Counted from the stretch's first letter, positions 17,963 through 26,553 are shown. The stretch: DNA of 37,245 nucleotides from Oscillochloris sp. ZM17-4 (GCF_019599295.1 NZ_JAIEWN010000028.1:9084-46328), one strand, 5' to 3'. Notes: a model not told the origin generated them from the letters alone. Translations and numbers: made by a program.

Positions 17963-20900
17963 CTACCCTTTGGCGAGCCGGTAGCCCACACCCCGCTCGG
18001 TGAGGATGTAGCACGGCTGCTTGGGGTCTGCCTCGATCTTCTGGCGCAGATGGGCGATGTGCACCCACAGGTAGTTGTTCTCCGCGCCGTAGGTCTCGCC
18101 CCAGACGGCCCTGAGGATCTGCGCGTGGGTCAGCACCTGGCCGGCGTGCTGGGCCATATACGCCAGGATGCCATACTCGGTCGGCGTCAGGCTGACTTCC
18201 TGCCCGGCGACGCTGACCTGGCGCTGGGCCAGATCTACCGTGAGGTGGTCGATCTGGATGAGCGAGATGCCGCCGGGCTCCATCTGGGGCTGGGCGCGGC
18301 GCAGCACCGCTTCCATACGCGCCAACAGCTCGCTCAGACGGAACGGTTTGGTCACATAGTCGTCGGCGCCGAGCTGGAGCCCGCGCACAATATCCTGCTC
18401 GGCTGAGCGCGCGGTGAGCATGATGATCGGCACGTTGGTCCACTCGCGCAGCTGCCGGCACAGCGCGAGCCCATCGACCCCCGGCAGCATCAGGTCGAGC
18501 AGCACCAGATCGGGCGGCTGCTGGGTGAGCGCGTCGAGCGCCCCCTGGGCCTCCACGACCGTCTGCACGGCGTAGCCCGCGTCGGCCAGGCTGCGGTCGA
18601 GCATCCGGCGCAGGGCGCGGTCGTCGTCCACCACCAGCACCCGCGTGGCGCCGTCGTGGCGCACGGCGACCTGCGGCTCCACAACCCGCGTCTCGGCCGG
18701 GAGCGTGAACCAGAGCTCGGCCCCGCCGCCGGGCGCGTCGGCGACCCCGATCTGCCCGCCGTGGGCCTCCACCAGGGCCTTGCAGATCGCCAGCCCGAGC
18801 CCGCTGCCGCTGCTCGCCACGCCAGCCTGCGCGATCTGGTAGAAGCGCTCGAAGACCCGCGCGCGCTCGCCCGGCGGGATGCCCGGCCCCTGGTCGCGCA
18901 CGCTGAGACGCACTGCGCCATCCTCCGTGGATGCGCTCAGCGTGATCACGCCGCCCTCCGGCGAGAACTTGACCGCGTTGTCGAGCAGGTTATGCAGCAC
19001 CTGCTCGACCCGGCGCAGGTCGGCGTTCACCGGCGGCAGCTCGGCCGGCAGATCGGCCTGGATGCGCAGCCCTTCGGCGCGCTCGCGCTGCTGGCGCAGC
19101 ACCTGCTGGATGCGCGGCCCCAGGGCGACCGGCGTGCGCCGCAGCCGCAGGGCGCCGGCCTCAACCTGGGCGAGGCTGAGCAGGTTATCGATCAGCTCCT
19201 CGAGCCGGTCGCTCTGCGCATCGATGATCTGCAGAAACTCGTGGACCCGCCCAGGGTCGGCCTCGCCGCTCTGCAGCAGGGTCTCGGTGCAGCCCTTGAT
19301 CGCCGTGAGCGGCGTGCGCAGCTCGTGGCTCACCAGGGCCACGAAGTCGGCCTTGAGCCGCTCGACCTCGCGCAGCTGGCGCAGGTCCTGAAACACCGCG
19401 ACCGCCCCGGTCACCACGCCGCCGTCATCGCGCAGCGGGACACTCGTAGTCAGCACCGGCACGCGTGTGCCGTCGGGCGCGATGATCACCAGCTCGATGT
19501 TGTGGCGCTCCTGGCCATCGGCCAGCGTTGCCGCCAGAGGCAGCCGCTGGGGCGCGACCGGCTCACCGCCGGGGCGGAAGGCGCGGCCGACGAGCGGGTG
19601 CGCGCGCAGGGTCGCGTCTGGCGCCAGGTCACCGAGCAGCGCGTGCGCGCGGTGATTCACCAGCGCGAGCCGCCCCTCCGGCGCCTCGGCGACCACGAGG
19701 CCCGCCGGCGAGTGGTCGAAGATCGCCTGCAGCCGCTGGCGCCCGGTCGCGGCCTCGGCATAGAGCCGGGCATTATCGAGCACCAGCCCGACCTCGGCGG
19801 CCAGCGTGCCGTAGAAGGCGAGGTCGGCCGGGTCGAATGCGTTGGGCCGCTCGCCCATGAGCACCAGTGCGCCGAATGCCTGGGCGCGCCCGCGCAGCGG
19901 CAGGACGAGCCCGCTGCGCGCGCCGAGAAGCACCCCGGCGACGGCGGATGTCTCCAGCGAAAGGTTGGCCGCCTGTGTATCGCCGATCAGCACATCCTGC
20001 CCTTCGGCGACCGCCTGCACCAGCAGCTCCTCGGCGGGCGTGCGCGGAGTCTCCTCCAGGCCGGGGATGGAGCTCGGCGCGGCCCGGGCGATCCACACGC
20101 CATCTGCGGGCAGCCCGAGGGCGCGCGCGATCGTCAGCAAGATGTTCCGCGCGCGCTCACCGGGCTGCACACTGAGCGCCGAGGCCGAGGCGACGGCGTG
20201 CAGCACGGTGAGCTGGCGGTTCTGCCGCTCGGCAGCAGCGAGCTGGGCCGCGCGCTCGGCGGCGAGCTGGGTGACGCGGGCCTGCTCGCTTGCTAGCGCC
20301 CGCATCAGCCCGACCATGCGCCAGAAGGCGGCGAAGACGACCACCAGGGCGGCCAGCCCGAGGATGCCGAGGACGACGGAGATCAGCGTCTGGAGCGTGC
20401 GGGCCTGGCTCGCCTGAGCGCTGAGCTCGCCCTCGGTGACCTGAATCTGGGCCTGGATACGCTGGAGCTGGCCGCGAATCGCGTCGAAGCGCCGCTGGCT
20501 CTCGCCGACCGCGAGGTCGGCGGCGGCATCCGAGAGCCGGCCCTGCGCGACCAGGGCGACCTGACGGTCCAGGCTCTCGCGCTGCCAGGCCATAATCGCT
20601 CCCGTCAGCTCGGCGAGCGGGGCGGCGAGCGCCGGGTCGACCAGGACCCCTGACTCAATAAGCAGCTCCAGCTGGGCGGGCAGCGCCGTCGCCGCCGCAT
20701 CATACTGCGCGCGGAAGTCCGGGCTCTGCGCGATGAGGTAGCCGCGCGCGTCGGCCTGCATCTGCTGCAGGCTGTTCTCGGTGTCGCTGAGCTGCACCGC
20801 CAGGGTCTGGGCGTGCTCCAGCTCGACTGCGATGGCCGTGTCGCGCAGGTCGACCAGCGGCGGGAGCACCACCAGGGCTAGCAGCACCAGCACGGTGAAG

Positions 20901-20980
20901 ATGAGCAGGCCGAGCAGCAGGTTGCGCGCGCGCCCGCTCAGCGGAAGCGATAGCGCATGATGAGCAATCGATTGTTCCAT
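17963..20980 (-). CDS. Membrane-anchored HK-REC-winged-helix single-chain two-component regulator
   Basis: A 1005-residue protein that carries sensor, kinase, receiver and DNA-binding output on one chain. TM1 is at 20-40, then a CHASE3-like extracytoplasmic domain (about 45-190), TM2 (198-220), coiled coil, GAF (255-405), PAS (415-535), HisKA with H552 in ALVSHELRTPL, HATPase (N box LHNLLDNAVKFSPEGG, GPGIP, SGLGLAI), REC with acid pair D785/D786, D829 in LVLLDLMLPGVDG, T856 and K878, and finally an OmpR/PhoB winged helix (905-1005, LTPTEYGILAYMAQHAGQVL and YLWVHIAHLRQKIE). The start has AAGGAG. Because of the TM anchor, the transcription factor part would act at the membrane unless cleaved. 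It is divergent from the bactofilin-like gene, sharing the intergenic hexamer array. Confidence 0.9.
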   Translation of the reverse strand: MEQSIAHHALSLPLSGRARNLLLGLLIFTVLVLLALVVLPPLVDLRDTAIAVELEHAQTLAVQLSDTENSLQQMQADARGYLIAQSPDFRAQYDAAATALPAQLELLIESGVLVDPALAAPLAELTGAIMAWQRESLDRQVALVAQGRLSDAAADLAVGESQRRFDAIRGQLQRIQAQIQVTEGELSAQASQARTLQTLISVVLGILGLAALVVVFAAFWRMVGLMRALASEQARVTQLAAERAAQLAAAERQNRQLTVLHAVASASALSVQPGERARNILLTIARALGLPADGVWIARAAPSSIPGLEETPRTPAEELLVQAVAEGQDVLIGDTQAANLSLETSAVAGVLLGARSGLVLPLRGRAQAFGALVLMGERPNAFDPADLAFYGTLAAEVGLVLDNARLYAEAATGRQRLQAIFDHSPAGLVVAEAPEGRLALVNHRAHALLGDLAPDATLRAHPLVGRAFRPGGEPVAPQRLPLAATLADGQERHNIELVIIAPDGTRVPVLTTSVPLRDDGGVVTGAVAVFQDLRQLREVERLKADFVALVSHELRTPLTAIKGCTETLLQSGEADPGRVHEFLQIIDAQSDRLEELIDNLLSLAQVEAGALRLRRTPVALGPRIQQVLRQQRERAEGLRIQADLPAELPPVNADLRRVEQVLHNLLDNAVKFSPEGGVITLSASTEDGAVRLSVRDQGPGIPPGERARVFERFYQIAQAGVASSGSGLGLAICKALVEAHGGQIGVADAPGGGAELWFTLPAETRVVEPQVAVRHDGATRVLVVDDDRALRRMLDRSLADAGYAVQTVVEAQGALDALTQQPPDLVLLDLMLPGVDGLALCRQLREWTNVPIIMLTARSAEQDIVRGLQLGADDYVTKPFRLSELLARMEAVLRRAQPQMEPGGISLIQIDHLTVDLAQRQVSVAGQEVSLTPTEYGILAYMAQHAGQVLTHAQILRAVWGETYGAENNYLWVHIAHLRQKIEADPKQPCYILTERGVGYRLAKG

Positions 20981-21082
20981 GACCTGGTCGTCTCCTTGGG
21001 CTCACACGGCGGCGGCTGCGCCCGGCAGCGCCCGTCATGTGGGCCCGCCGATAGCCCCAGGGTCAGGGGCCTACAGGAAGTG

Positions 21083-21120
21083 TTACGGTCGGCTGGGTTC
21101 ATTTTACGGCACTATTGCGG
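21083..21120 (+). promoter_or_regulatory. Operator array 1: TTACGG-N15-TTACGG-N5-TTGCGG
   Basis: Three hexamers at 21083, 21104 and 21115 are spaced 21 and 11 bp start to start, that is two and one helical turns. The array ends 69 bp before the bactofilin-like start and about 100 bp from the divergent kinase/OmpR-type gene. The identical geometry recurs at 22793-22830 (minus) and 22874-22911 (plus). Direct repeats 10-11 bp apart are how OmpR/PhoB-family regulators bind DNA. Assignment to the adjacent regulator is inference. Confidence 0.65.
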
Positions 21121-21189
21121 TTGGGCGGGCATGCTTGGCTGTGAGGAATGACGATAGATCGCATCGCCGATAGCGAGAAGGAGAACCAT

Positions 21190-22428
21190 ATGCGACTGAT
21201 GTCCCGCCTGGCCCGCTGGCCGGTGCTGCTCACCGGGGTGCTGCTGGCGCTCCTGGCGGCCGCCCCGGCGCTTGCGGCCGAGGTCGCCGGCGGCGACAGC
21301 TACCGCCTGGAGGCCGGGGAGGTGATCGCCGACGACCTCTACGTGAGCGCGGCGGAGGTGATCATCGCCGGCACCGTCGAGGGCGACCTGATCGCGGCGG
21401 GCGCCTATATCGAGGTGAGTGGCCGCGTGACCGGCGACGCCACGCTTGCCGGCGCGGCGGTGGTGGTGAGCGGCACGATCGACGATGATCTGCGGGCCGC
21501 AGCGGCCGGGCTCGACGTGTCCGGCACGGTCGGCGACGACCTGCTGGCCGGCGGCGGCGGCGGGGGCTTCGCCGCGCCGTTCGTCGTCGCCGGGCGCAAC
21601 GTCGTTCCGGGCGTGCGGATCGCCGACAGCGCACAGGTGGGCGGCGACGCGCTCCTGGCTGGCGGCCAGGGGACGATCGCCGGCACGATCGACGAGGACC
21701 TGCGGGCGGCGATGGGCGACCTGACCCTGGCGGCACAGGTTGGTGGCGATGCCCGGCTTGCCAGCGAGCGGATCGCCGTGCAGACGCCCGCCCAGATCGA
21801 TGGGGTGCTGCGCTACACCAGCGCCGAGCCAATCAGCGCGCCCGACGGCGTCGCTGCCGATGTGGTGTATGTGGCGCCCCCGGCGGAGCCCGCGCCTGCG
21901 CCCGGCGAGCAGGCCCTCGCCTGGGCGCTGCGCACGCTGCTGGTGCTGCTGGGCTTCGCGCTGCTGGGCGGGCTGCTGCTGCGCGTCTGGCCGGCGGCGC
22001 TGCTCACCCCCGCCCGCGCGATCGCCGCCCGGCCCGGGCGGGCCAGCCTGTACGGCTCACTGGCGCTGATCTTCCTGATGGCCCTCCCGCTGCTCTCGGC
22101 CCTGCTGGTCTTCCTGATGGTGCTGTTCTGGGGCTGGTGGCCTGGGGTGGTGCTCGGGCTGGCCCTGTTCGGCATGCTCGGGCTGCTCTGGTTCCTCAGC
22201 CCGCTGATCACCGGCGCCTGGCTCGGGCGCTGGCTGGCCCGCGCCACCGGCCGCGCGCCGGACGCCTGGCTCGCCGCGCTTAGTGGCGTGCTGCTGCTGG
22301 CGCTGCTGATGCAGATCCCCTACCTGGGCTGGCTGGTTGCGCCGGTGAGCTTTGTGCTCGCCCTCGGCGGCCTGCTGCTCGCGCGCCGCACCCCGGATGC
22401 GCGGGCAGAGCCGGTCATGAACCGCTAA
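21190..22428 (+). CDS. Bactofilin-like/polymer-forming membrane protein
   Basis: A 412-residue protein. The start MRLMSRLARWPVLL is chosen because AAGGAG sits 9 bp upstream. Residues 1-30 are a signal peptide with AALA cleavage. Residues about 35-225 are a right-handed parallel beta repeat (DDLYVSAAEVIIAGTVEGDL, VSGTIDDDLRAAAAGLDVSG, AGTIDEDLRAAMGDLTL), the polymer-forming bactofilin-type repeat. Residues about 250-400 hold roughly five transmembrane helices. Extracellular bactofilin repeats with a membrane anchor may form a shape- or envelope-stress scaffold. It is transcribed away from the single-chain regulator and its promoter carries operator array 1. Confidence 0.8.
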   Translation: MRLMSRLARWPVLLTGVLLALLAAAPALAAEVAGGDSYRLEAGEVIADDLYVSAAEVIIAGTVEGDLIAAGAYIEVSGRVTGDATLAGAAVVVSGTIDDDLRAAAAGLDVSGTVGDDLLAGGGGGGFAAPFVVAGRNVVPGVRIADSAQVGGDALLAGGQGTIAGTIDEDLRAAMGDLTLAAQVGGDARLASERIAVQTPAQIDGVLRYTSAEPISAPDGVAADVVYVAPPAEPAPAPGEQALAWALRTLLVLLGFALLGGLLLRVWPAALLTPARAIAARPGRASLYGSLALIFLMALPLLSALLVFLMVLFWGWWPGVVLGLALFGMLGLLWFLSPLITGAWLGRWLARATGRAPDAWLAALSGVLLLALLMQIPYLGWLVAPVSFVLALGGLLLARRTPDARAEPVMNR

Positions 22429-22476
22429 GCGGGCGGTGCGGCGCCGATAGGGGATGCTGCGGCCGGTGCCGCCGGC

Positions 22477-22737
22477 CTATGGCAACTGCTGTATCAGCAG
22501 CCGGGCCAGGCCCACCGCGAGCAGCGCGCCGACCGCCGCGGCGAGCACGCTCAGCGGGCAGAGCACATTGAGCGGGCCGGCCGCGAACGTCAGCGCCGCA
22601 GTCCCACCGAGCACGGCGCCCATCACCCCGCTGATCACGTACACCGCCAGCGTGCTGCGCGGCGGGTGCCGGCTCAGCCGGTCCGCCGCCCAGCCGATCA
22701 GCAGGCCGCAGAGGAGCCACCCCAGCAGATTCACCAT
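22477..22737 (-). CDS. GlsB/YeaQ/YmgE-type stress membrane protein
   Basis: An 86-residue protein with three hydrophobic segments (MVNLLGWLLCGLLIGWAADR, VYVISGVMGAVLGGTAALTF, LSVLAAAVGALLAVGLARLL) and the glycine pattern GxxxGxxA/GVMGAVLGG of transglycosylase-associated small stress proteins. The start has GGAGG about 10 bp upstream. It is convergent with the bactofilin-like gene, only 48 bp apart, and has its own operator array (array 3) 55 bp upstream. Function in the family is poorly defined, but it is usually an envelope stress gene. Confidence 0.75.
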   Translation of the reverse strand: MVNLLGWLLCGLLIGWAADRLSRHPPRSTLAVYVISGVMGAVLGGTAALTFAAGPLNVLCPLSVLAAAVGALLAVGLARLLIQQLP

Positions 22738-22792
22738 GGCGCCCAGCCCTCCTCGCTGCCCGCGCTCCCGTGATGCGAGGCTACACGACACG

Positions 22793-22830
22793 CCGTAAGC
22801 CGACCGTAAGGGCGGTGCGGCCAGCCGTAT
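22793..22830 (-). promoter_or_regulatory. Operator array 3: ATACGG-N15-TTACGG-N5-TTACGG
   Basis: Read on the minus strand, the hexamers lie at 22830-22825, 22809-22804 and 22798-22793, with the same 15- and 5-bp gaps as array 1, pointing to the GlsB-like start 55 bp away. TTACGGTCGGCT is shared exactly with array 1. It is back to back with array 2. Confidence 0.65.
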
Positions 22831-22873
22831 GGTTCCCGCGAGAACGGGCTACGGCGGCAATCTTCAGGCGATG

Positions 22874-22911
22874 TTGCGGTTGCGGCAGGCGATCTTGCGG
22901 CAGGCTTACGG
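22874..22911 (+). promoter_or_regulatory. Operator array 2: TTGCGG-N15-TTGCGG-N5-TTACGG
   Basis: Hexamers at 22874, 22895 and 22906 have the same 15/5 gaps. The array ends 53 bp before the oxidoreductase ATG. An additional TTGCGG overlaps at 22880, and the first two units sit in a 21-bp repeat (AGGCGATnTTGCGG, 22866 and 22887). Confidence 0.65.
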
Positions 22912-22964
22912 TTCCGCGCATACCTTCGTCGGTAGTCGAACACCCTGGAGAAGGAGGATGCCCG

Positions 22965-23942
22965 ATGAAGGCGATGGTCTACCACCGCTATGGCCCCCCC
23001 GATGTCTTGACGTGTGCGGACGTGCCACAGCCGACCCCCGGCGACAACGAGGTGCTGGTCCGCGTGCACGCGGCGGGCGTGAATGCCGGGGACTGGCACC
23101 TGCTGCGCGGGTCGCCCTTTCTGGTCCGCCTGATGTTTGGGCTGCGCCGGCCAAAGCGGCCCATCATCGGCTCGGATGTCGCCGGGCAGATTGACGCGGT
23201 CGGCAGCAAGGTTACGCGGCTGAAACCCGGCGACGCCGTGTTCGGCGAGCTCTCCTCGTCGGGGTTTGGCGCCTTTGCCGAGTACGCATGTGCCAGGGAG
23301 GAGGCGCTGGTACGGAAGCCGGACAACCTGAGCTTTGCGGAGGCGGCCGGCGTGCCGCTGGCGGCGCTCACCGCCCTGCAGGGGCTGCGCGACGTCGGCC
23401 AGATCCAGCCCGGGCAAAAGGTGCTGGTCAACGGCGCCTCGGGCGGGGTGGGCAGCTTCGCCGTGCAGCTCGCCAGGTCCCTCGGGGCCGAGGTGACGGG
23501 CGTCTGCAGCACGAGCAAAGTGGACATGGTGCGCGCGCTCGGGCCAGACCATGTGATCGACTACACGCAGGAGGATGTGACCCGCAGCGGCCGCCAGTAC
23601 GACCTGATCCTCGACGCCGCGGCCTATCGCCCATTTTCCGATTACCAGCGTGCGCTCACGCCCACGGGGACCTATGTCCTGGTTGGCGGCGCCACCAAAC
23701 GGCTGTTGCAGGTGATGATCATGGGGGCGATGCGCTCCAAAAAAGGTGGGCAGCAGTTCAAAACCTTCATCCTGCAGTCAAAGCTCACCAACCTGCAGTT
23801 CATCAAGGAGCTGGTTGAGGCCGGCAAACTGAAGCCGGCCATCGACCGCTGCTACCCGCTCGAGGAGCTGCCAACCGCGCTGCGCCAGCTTGAGGCGGGT
23901 CAGGCCCGAGGCAAGGCCGTCATCGCGCTGGCGCACGGCTGA
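22965..23942 (+). CDS. MDR-family NAD(P)-dependent quinone oxidoreductase
   Basis: A 325-residue zinc-independent medium-chain dehydrogenase. The start MKAMVYHRYGPPDVLTCADV is preceded by GGAGG. It has the GroES-like N domain (VHAAGVNAGDWHLLRG, GSDVAGQIDAVG) and Rossmann nucleotide loop VLVNGASGGVGSFAVQLA. The zinc-binding cysteine cluster and catalytic Cys/His of alcohol dehydrogenases are absent, as in quinone oxidoreductase/zeta-crystallin types. It should reduce quinones or reactive alkenals with NAD(P)H. It begins a plus-strand run with a DUF4386 protein, and carries operator array 2 in its promoter, which links it to the bactofilin-like and GlsB-like genes. Confidence 0.85.
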   Translation: MKAMVYHRYGPPDVLTCADVPQPTPGDNEVLVRVHAAGVNAGDWHLLRGSPFLVRLMFGLRRPKRPIIGSDVAGQIDAVGSKVTRLKPGDAVFGELSSSGFGAFAEYACAREEALVRKPDNLSFAEAAGVPLAALTALQGLRDVGQIQPGQKVLVNGASGGVGSFAVQLARSLGAEVTGVCSTSKVDMVRALGPDHVIDYTQEDVTRSGRQYDLILDAAAYRPFSDYQRALTPTGTYVLVGGATKRLLQVMIMGAMRSKKGGQQFKTFILQSKLTNLQFIKELVEAGKLKPAIDRCYPLEELPTALRQLEAGQARGKAVIALAHG

Positions 23943-23972
23943 GGGGCACCTCATCTCTGAGGAGGAAACGCT

Positions 23973-24710
23973 ATGACAGCCCGCACCAACGGGACATCGC
24001 CGCGGGTCTACGCCCGCATCGTCGGGGCGCTGTACCTGCTGATCTTCTTCGTCGGCCCCTTCGCCTTCTTTATGGGCCGGACCAGCGTCGTCGTGCCCGG
24101 CGATCCCGCCGCGACGGTCAATACCTTGCTGGCATCCGAGACCATGTTCCGACTCGGTATGGTCGCCGAAACCGTGATCGTGCTGGTGGAGATCGTGGTG
24201 AGCGCCCTGCTGTACGTGCTGTTCCGGCCGGTAAGCCGTCCGCTCGCGCTGGCGGCGGCGTTTGCCCGCTTCGCCCAATCCATCCTCCAGGCGGTCAACC
24301 TGATCACCGCGGTCCCCGCCCTGCTGCTCCTGGGCGGCGCCGGCTATGTGACCGTCTTCGCGCCGGAGCAGGTGAGCGCGCTGGTGCTCCTGTCCCTCGA
24401 TGCCAACGCATTTGTGATCATCATCTGGGGGCTGCTCTTCGGGTTTCACCTGCTGCTCCTCGGCTACCTGGTCTACCGGTCGGGCTTTATGCCGCGTATC
24501 CTGGGCATCCTGCTGATCATCGGCGCGGTCGGCTACCTGGCCCAGAGCTACGGGCACATCCTGGTGCCGCAGTATGACGAGCTCCTCTCGACCGTGGTCA
24601 TCGTGCTGTCGATCCCGGGGGAGCTGGCGTTTACGGTCTGGCTGCTCTGGAAGGGCGTGAATATCGAGCGGTGGGAGCAGCGTGCGCTCACACCTGCCGT
24701 CGCATCTTAA
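23973..24710 (+). CDS. DUF4386 integral membrane protein
   Basis: A 245-residue six-helix membrane protein matching DUF4386: YARIVGALYLLIFFVGPFAF opens it, followed by TVNTLLASETMFRLGMVAE, QAVNLITAVPALLLL and the late YRSGFMPRILGILLIIGAVG motif, which is diagnostic. GGAGGAAACGCT precedes the ATG. It lies 30 bp after the oxidoreductase and 13 bp before the 42-residue peptide, so all three are co-transcribed. No function is known for the family. Confidence 0.8.
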   Translation: MTARTNGTSPRVYARIVGALYLLIFFVGPFAFFMGRTSVVVPGDPAATVNTLLASETMFRLGMVAETVIVLVEIVVSALLYVLFRPVSRPLALAAAFARFAQSILQAVNLITAVPALLLLGGAGYVTVFAPEQVSALVLLSLDANAFVIIIWGLLFGFHLLLLGYLVYRSGFMPRILGILLIIGAVGYLAQSYGHILVPQYDELLSTVVIVLSIPGELAFTVWLLWKGVNIERWEQRALTPAVAS

Positions 24711-24723
24711 GGAGGAAAGCAAC

Positions 24724-24852
24724 ATGGAAGGACTTTGGTCGCCGCTGATGTGGGGGACGCCCGTTGGGCTGGGCATTTTCATCTTTCTCCTGGGCGTCGG
24801 GATGGGCGTCTTTTTCTGGGGCGTGAGCAAGATCTCTGGGAAGAAAGAGTAG
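24724..24852 (+). CDS. 42-residue single-pass membrane peptide
   Basis: MEGLWSPLMWGTPVGLGIFI is the first half, FLLGVGMGVFFWGVSKISG the second, ending KKE. GGAGGAAAGCAAC places a strong Shine-Dalgarno 8 bp before the ATG, and there are 13 bp after the DUF4386 stop. The core is one glycine-rich transmembrane helix with a basic end. Short size means gene finders may omit it. No family recognised; a role with the DUF4386 protein is likely from position. Confidence 0.65.
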   Translation: MEGLWSPLMWGTPVGLGIFIFLLGVGMGVFFWGVSKISGKKE

Positions 24853-24978
24853 CAGCAGGAACCGCGATCCCCACAGGTGCCAGCGCTCCACAGTTGGGCG
24901 CACCTGGCAGATGGCGCGGATCGCCGCCAGCACGTGCCGCCCACGCAGAATACCAGCCAGGGATCGACGCGAGGCGAT

Positions 24979-26553
24979 GTGTTTGATATCACCAGCTTTA
25001 CGCTTCAGGATATGACCCGCTGCGGCGCGGCGCTGCGCGGCCTGGGCGACGGCGCCGCGTCCATGGAGGCGACCGCCGATCGGATCGTCCGCTTCCTAGA
25101 CGACCACCTGCGCGATAGCGCCGGCGCGAAGGCCTGCGCCCTGGCGCGCCTGTTCATCACCCGGCGCTACCGCGACCTCGACGCCGACCTGCAGCGCCAC
25201 GCCCAGCGGCTGCTCGGCGCTATGCCCGAGGACACCGGGCTCCTGTGTCAGACCCTGCTGGCGACGGTCGGCGCGCAGCCCGGCTGGAACGACCGCCGCC
25301 GCTCCACCTACTACAAGACGCTGCCGCTCACCCCGGAGGTCATCGAGCAGAACCCGATGTATCTCCAGTTCGCTGAGACCTTCGGCGTCATCCTGGACCG
25401 CTCGGTCACGCCCGATCCCCAGCTCATCGCCGATCTGGAGCAGACGAGCTACAATGTCTTTCACGTGCCCGATGCCCTGGGCAGCCCGTATATCCCCGAT
25501 CAGGAGCACTTCGTCATCCCCTGCGGCATCCGCTCGGTGCTCGGCTTCTTCGGCATGCTGCCCAGCGGCCAGATCTACTCGGTCGTCATCTTCACCCGCG
25601 TGGCGATCCCGCGCGCGATCGTGACCTACCTCAAGTCGCTGGCCTTCCACGTCAAGCTGGCGATCCTGCCGTTCGACGAGATCGCGGTCTTCGCCGACAC
25701 CCCGATCGCCGCGCCGGACGACCAACGCCGGCAGATGGCCCAGCTGCGCTCGGAGGTCGGCGGGCTGCGCCAGCTGGTCGAGGTGCAGGAGCAGGTGGTG
25801 ATCGAGCAGGCCCAGCACCTCTCGGCGCTGCTTGACGAGCGCCGCCGGCAGGCCGAGCAGCTCGCGGCGACGAATAGCGACCTGGAGCGCCAGATCGCCG
25901 AGAACGAGCGGCTGCGCCAGCAGGCCGCCGAGCGGGCGATTCTGGAAGAGCGCAACCGGCTGGCGCGCGATCTGCACGACTCGGTCACCCAGTCGCTCTA
26001 CAGCCTGACCCTGTTTGCCGAGGCCAGCCAGCGCCTCCTGAGCGGCGGCAGCGGCGAGCGGGCGGCTGCCTATCTCGGCCGGATCGGCGAGACGGCGCAG
26101 CAGACCCTCAAGGAGATGCGGCTGCTGGTCTACGAGCTGCGCCCCCTGGCCCTCGAGCGCACTGGCCTGGTCGGGGCGCTCCAGCAGCGCCTGGAGGCGG
26201 TCGAGGGGCGCGCGGGCGTCGCGGCCAGGCTGCGGGTCGAGGGCGCGATCGCGCTGGCCCCCGCAGCCGAGGAGGGGCTCTATCACATCGCGCAGGAGGC
26301 GCTCAATAACGCGCTGAAGCACGCCCACGCGCAGACGGTCGAGATCCGACTTACCGCCACGGACGCGCATCTCCGCCTGACCGTGGAGGACGATGGGCAG
26401 GGCTTCAACCCACACCAAGAGCGCGGCGGCGGGATGGGCCTGGTGAGCATGCACGAGCGGGCCGCGGGCCTTGGCGCAACGCTTGACATCGCCTCGGTGC
26501 CGGGCACGGGGACGCAGGTGCGCCTGGAGCTACAGCACGCGCAGCAGGGGTGA
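24979..26553 (+). CDS. DICT-domain sensor histidine kinase (NarL/HisKA_3 type)
   Basis: A 524-residue cytoplasmic sensor kinase. The GTG start VFDITSFTLQDMTRCGAALR has a GAGG upstream and matches the usual family length; ATG 25012 is an alternative. Residues 1-80 are helical (ALRGLGDGAASMEATADRIV), 100-240 form the DICT-like sensory domain (NVFHVPDALGSPYIPDQEHF, CGIRSVLGFFGMLPSGQIY), 246-325 are coiled coil. HisKA_3 has H333 in LARDLHDSVTQSLYSL, and the HATPase has NNALKHAHA, DDGQGF and GGGMGLVSMHERA. It is 37 bp upstream of a LuxR-type regulator, its likely partner. No TM segments, so it senses inside the cell. Confidence 0.9.
   Translation: MFDITSFTLQDMTRCGAALRGLGDGAASMEATADRIVRFLDDHLRDSAGAKACALARLFITRRYRDLDADLQRHAQRLLGAMPEDTGLLCQTLLATVGAQPGWNDRRRSTYYKTLPLTPEVIEQNPMYLQFAETFGVILDRSVTPDPQLIADLEQTSYNVFHVPDALGSPYIPDQEHFVIPCGIRSVLGFFGMLPSGQIYSVVIFTRVAIPRAIVTYLKSLAFHVKLAILPFDEIAVFADTPIAAPDDQRRQMAQLRSEVGGLRQLVEVQEQVVIEQAQHLSALLDERRRQAEQLAATNSDLERQIAENERLRQQAAERAILEERNRLARDLHDSVTQSLYSLTLFAEASQRLLSGGSGERAAAYLGRIGETAQQTLKEMRLLVYELRPLALERTGLVGALQQRLEAVEGRAGVAARLRVEGAIALAPAAEEGLYHIAQEALNNALKHAHAQTVEIRLTATDAHLRLTVEDDGQGFNPHQERGGGMGLVSMHERAAGLGATLDIASVPGTGTQVRLELQHAQQG

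Noticed and set aside
18656-20296. 546-codon plus-strand frame opposite the HK-REC-wHTH gene
   Set aside because: Shadow of a protein with clear catalytic motifs on the other strand.
25096-26454. 452-codon minus-strand frame opposite the DICT kinase
   Set aside because: Shadow; no domain, no ribosome site.
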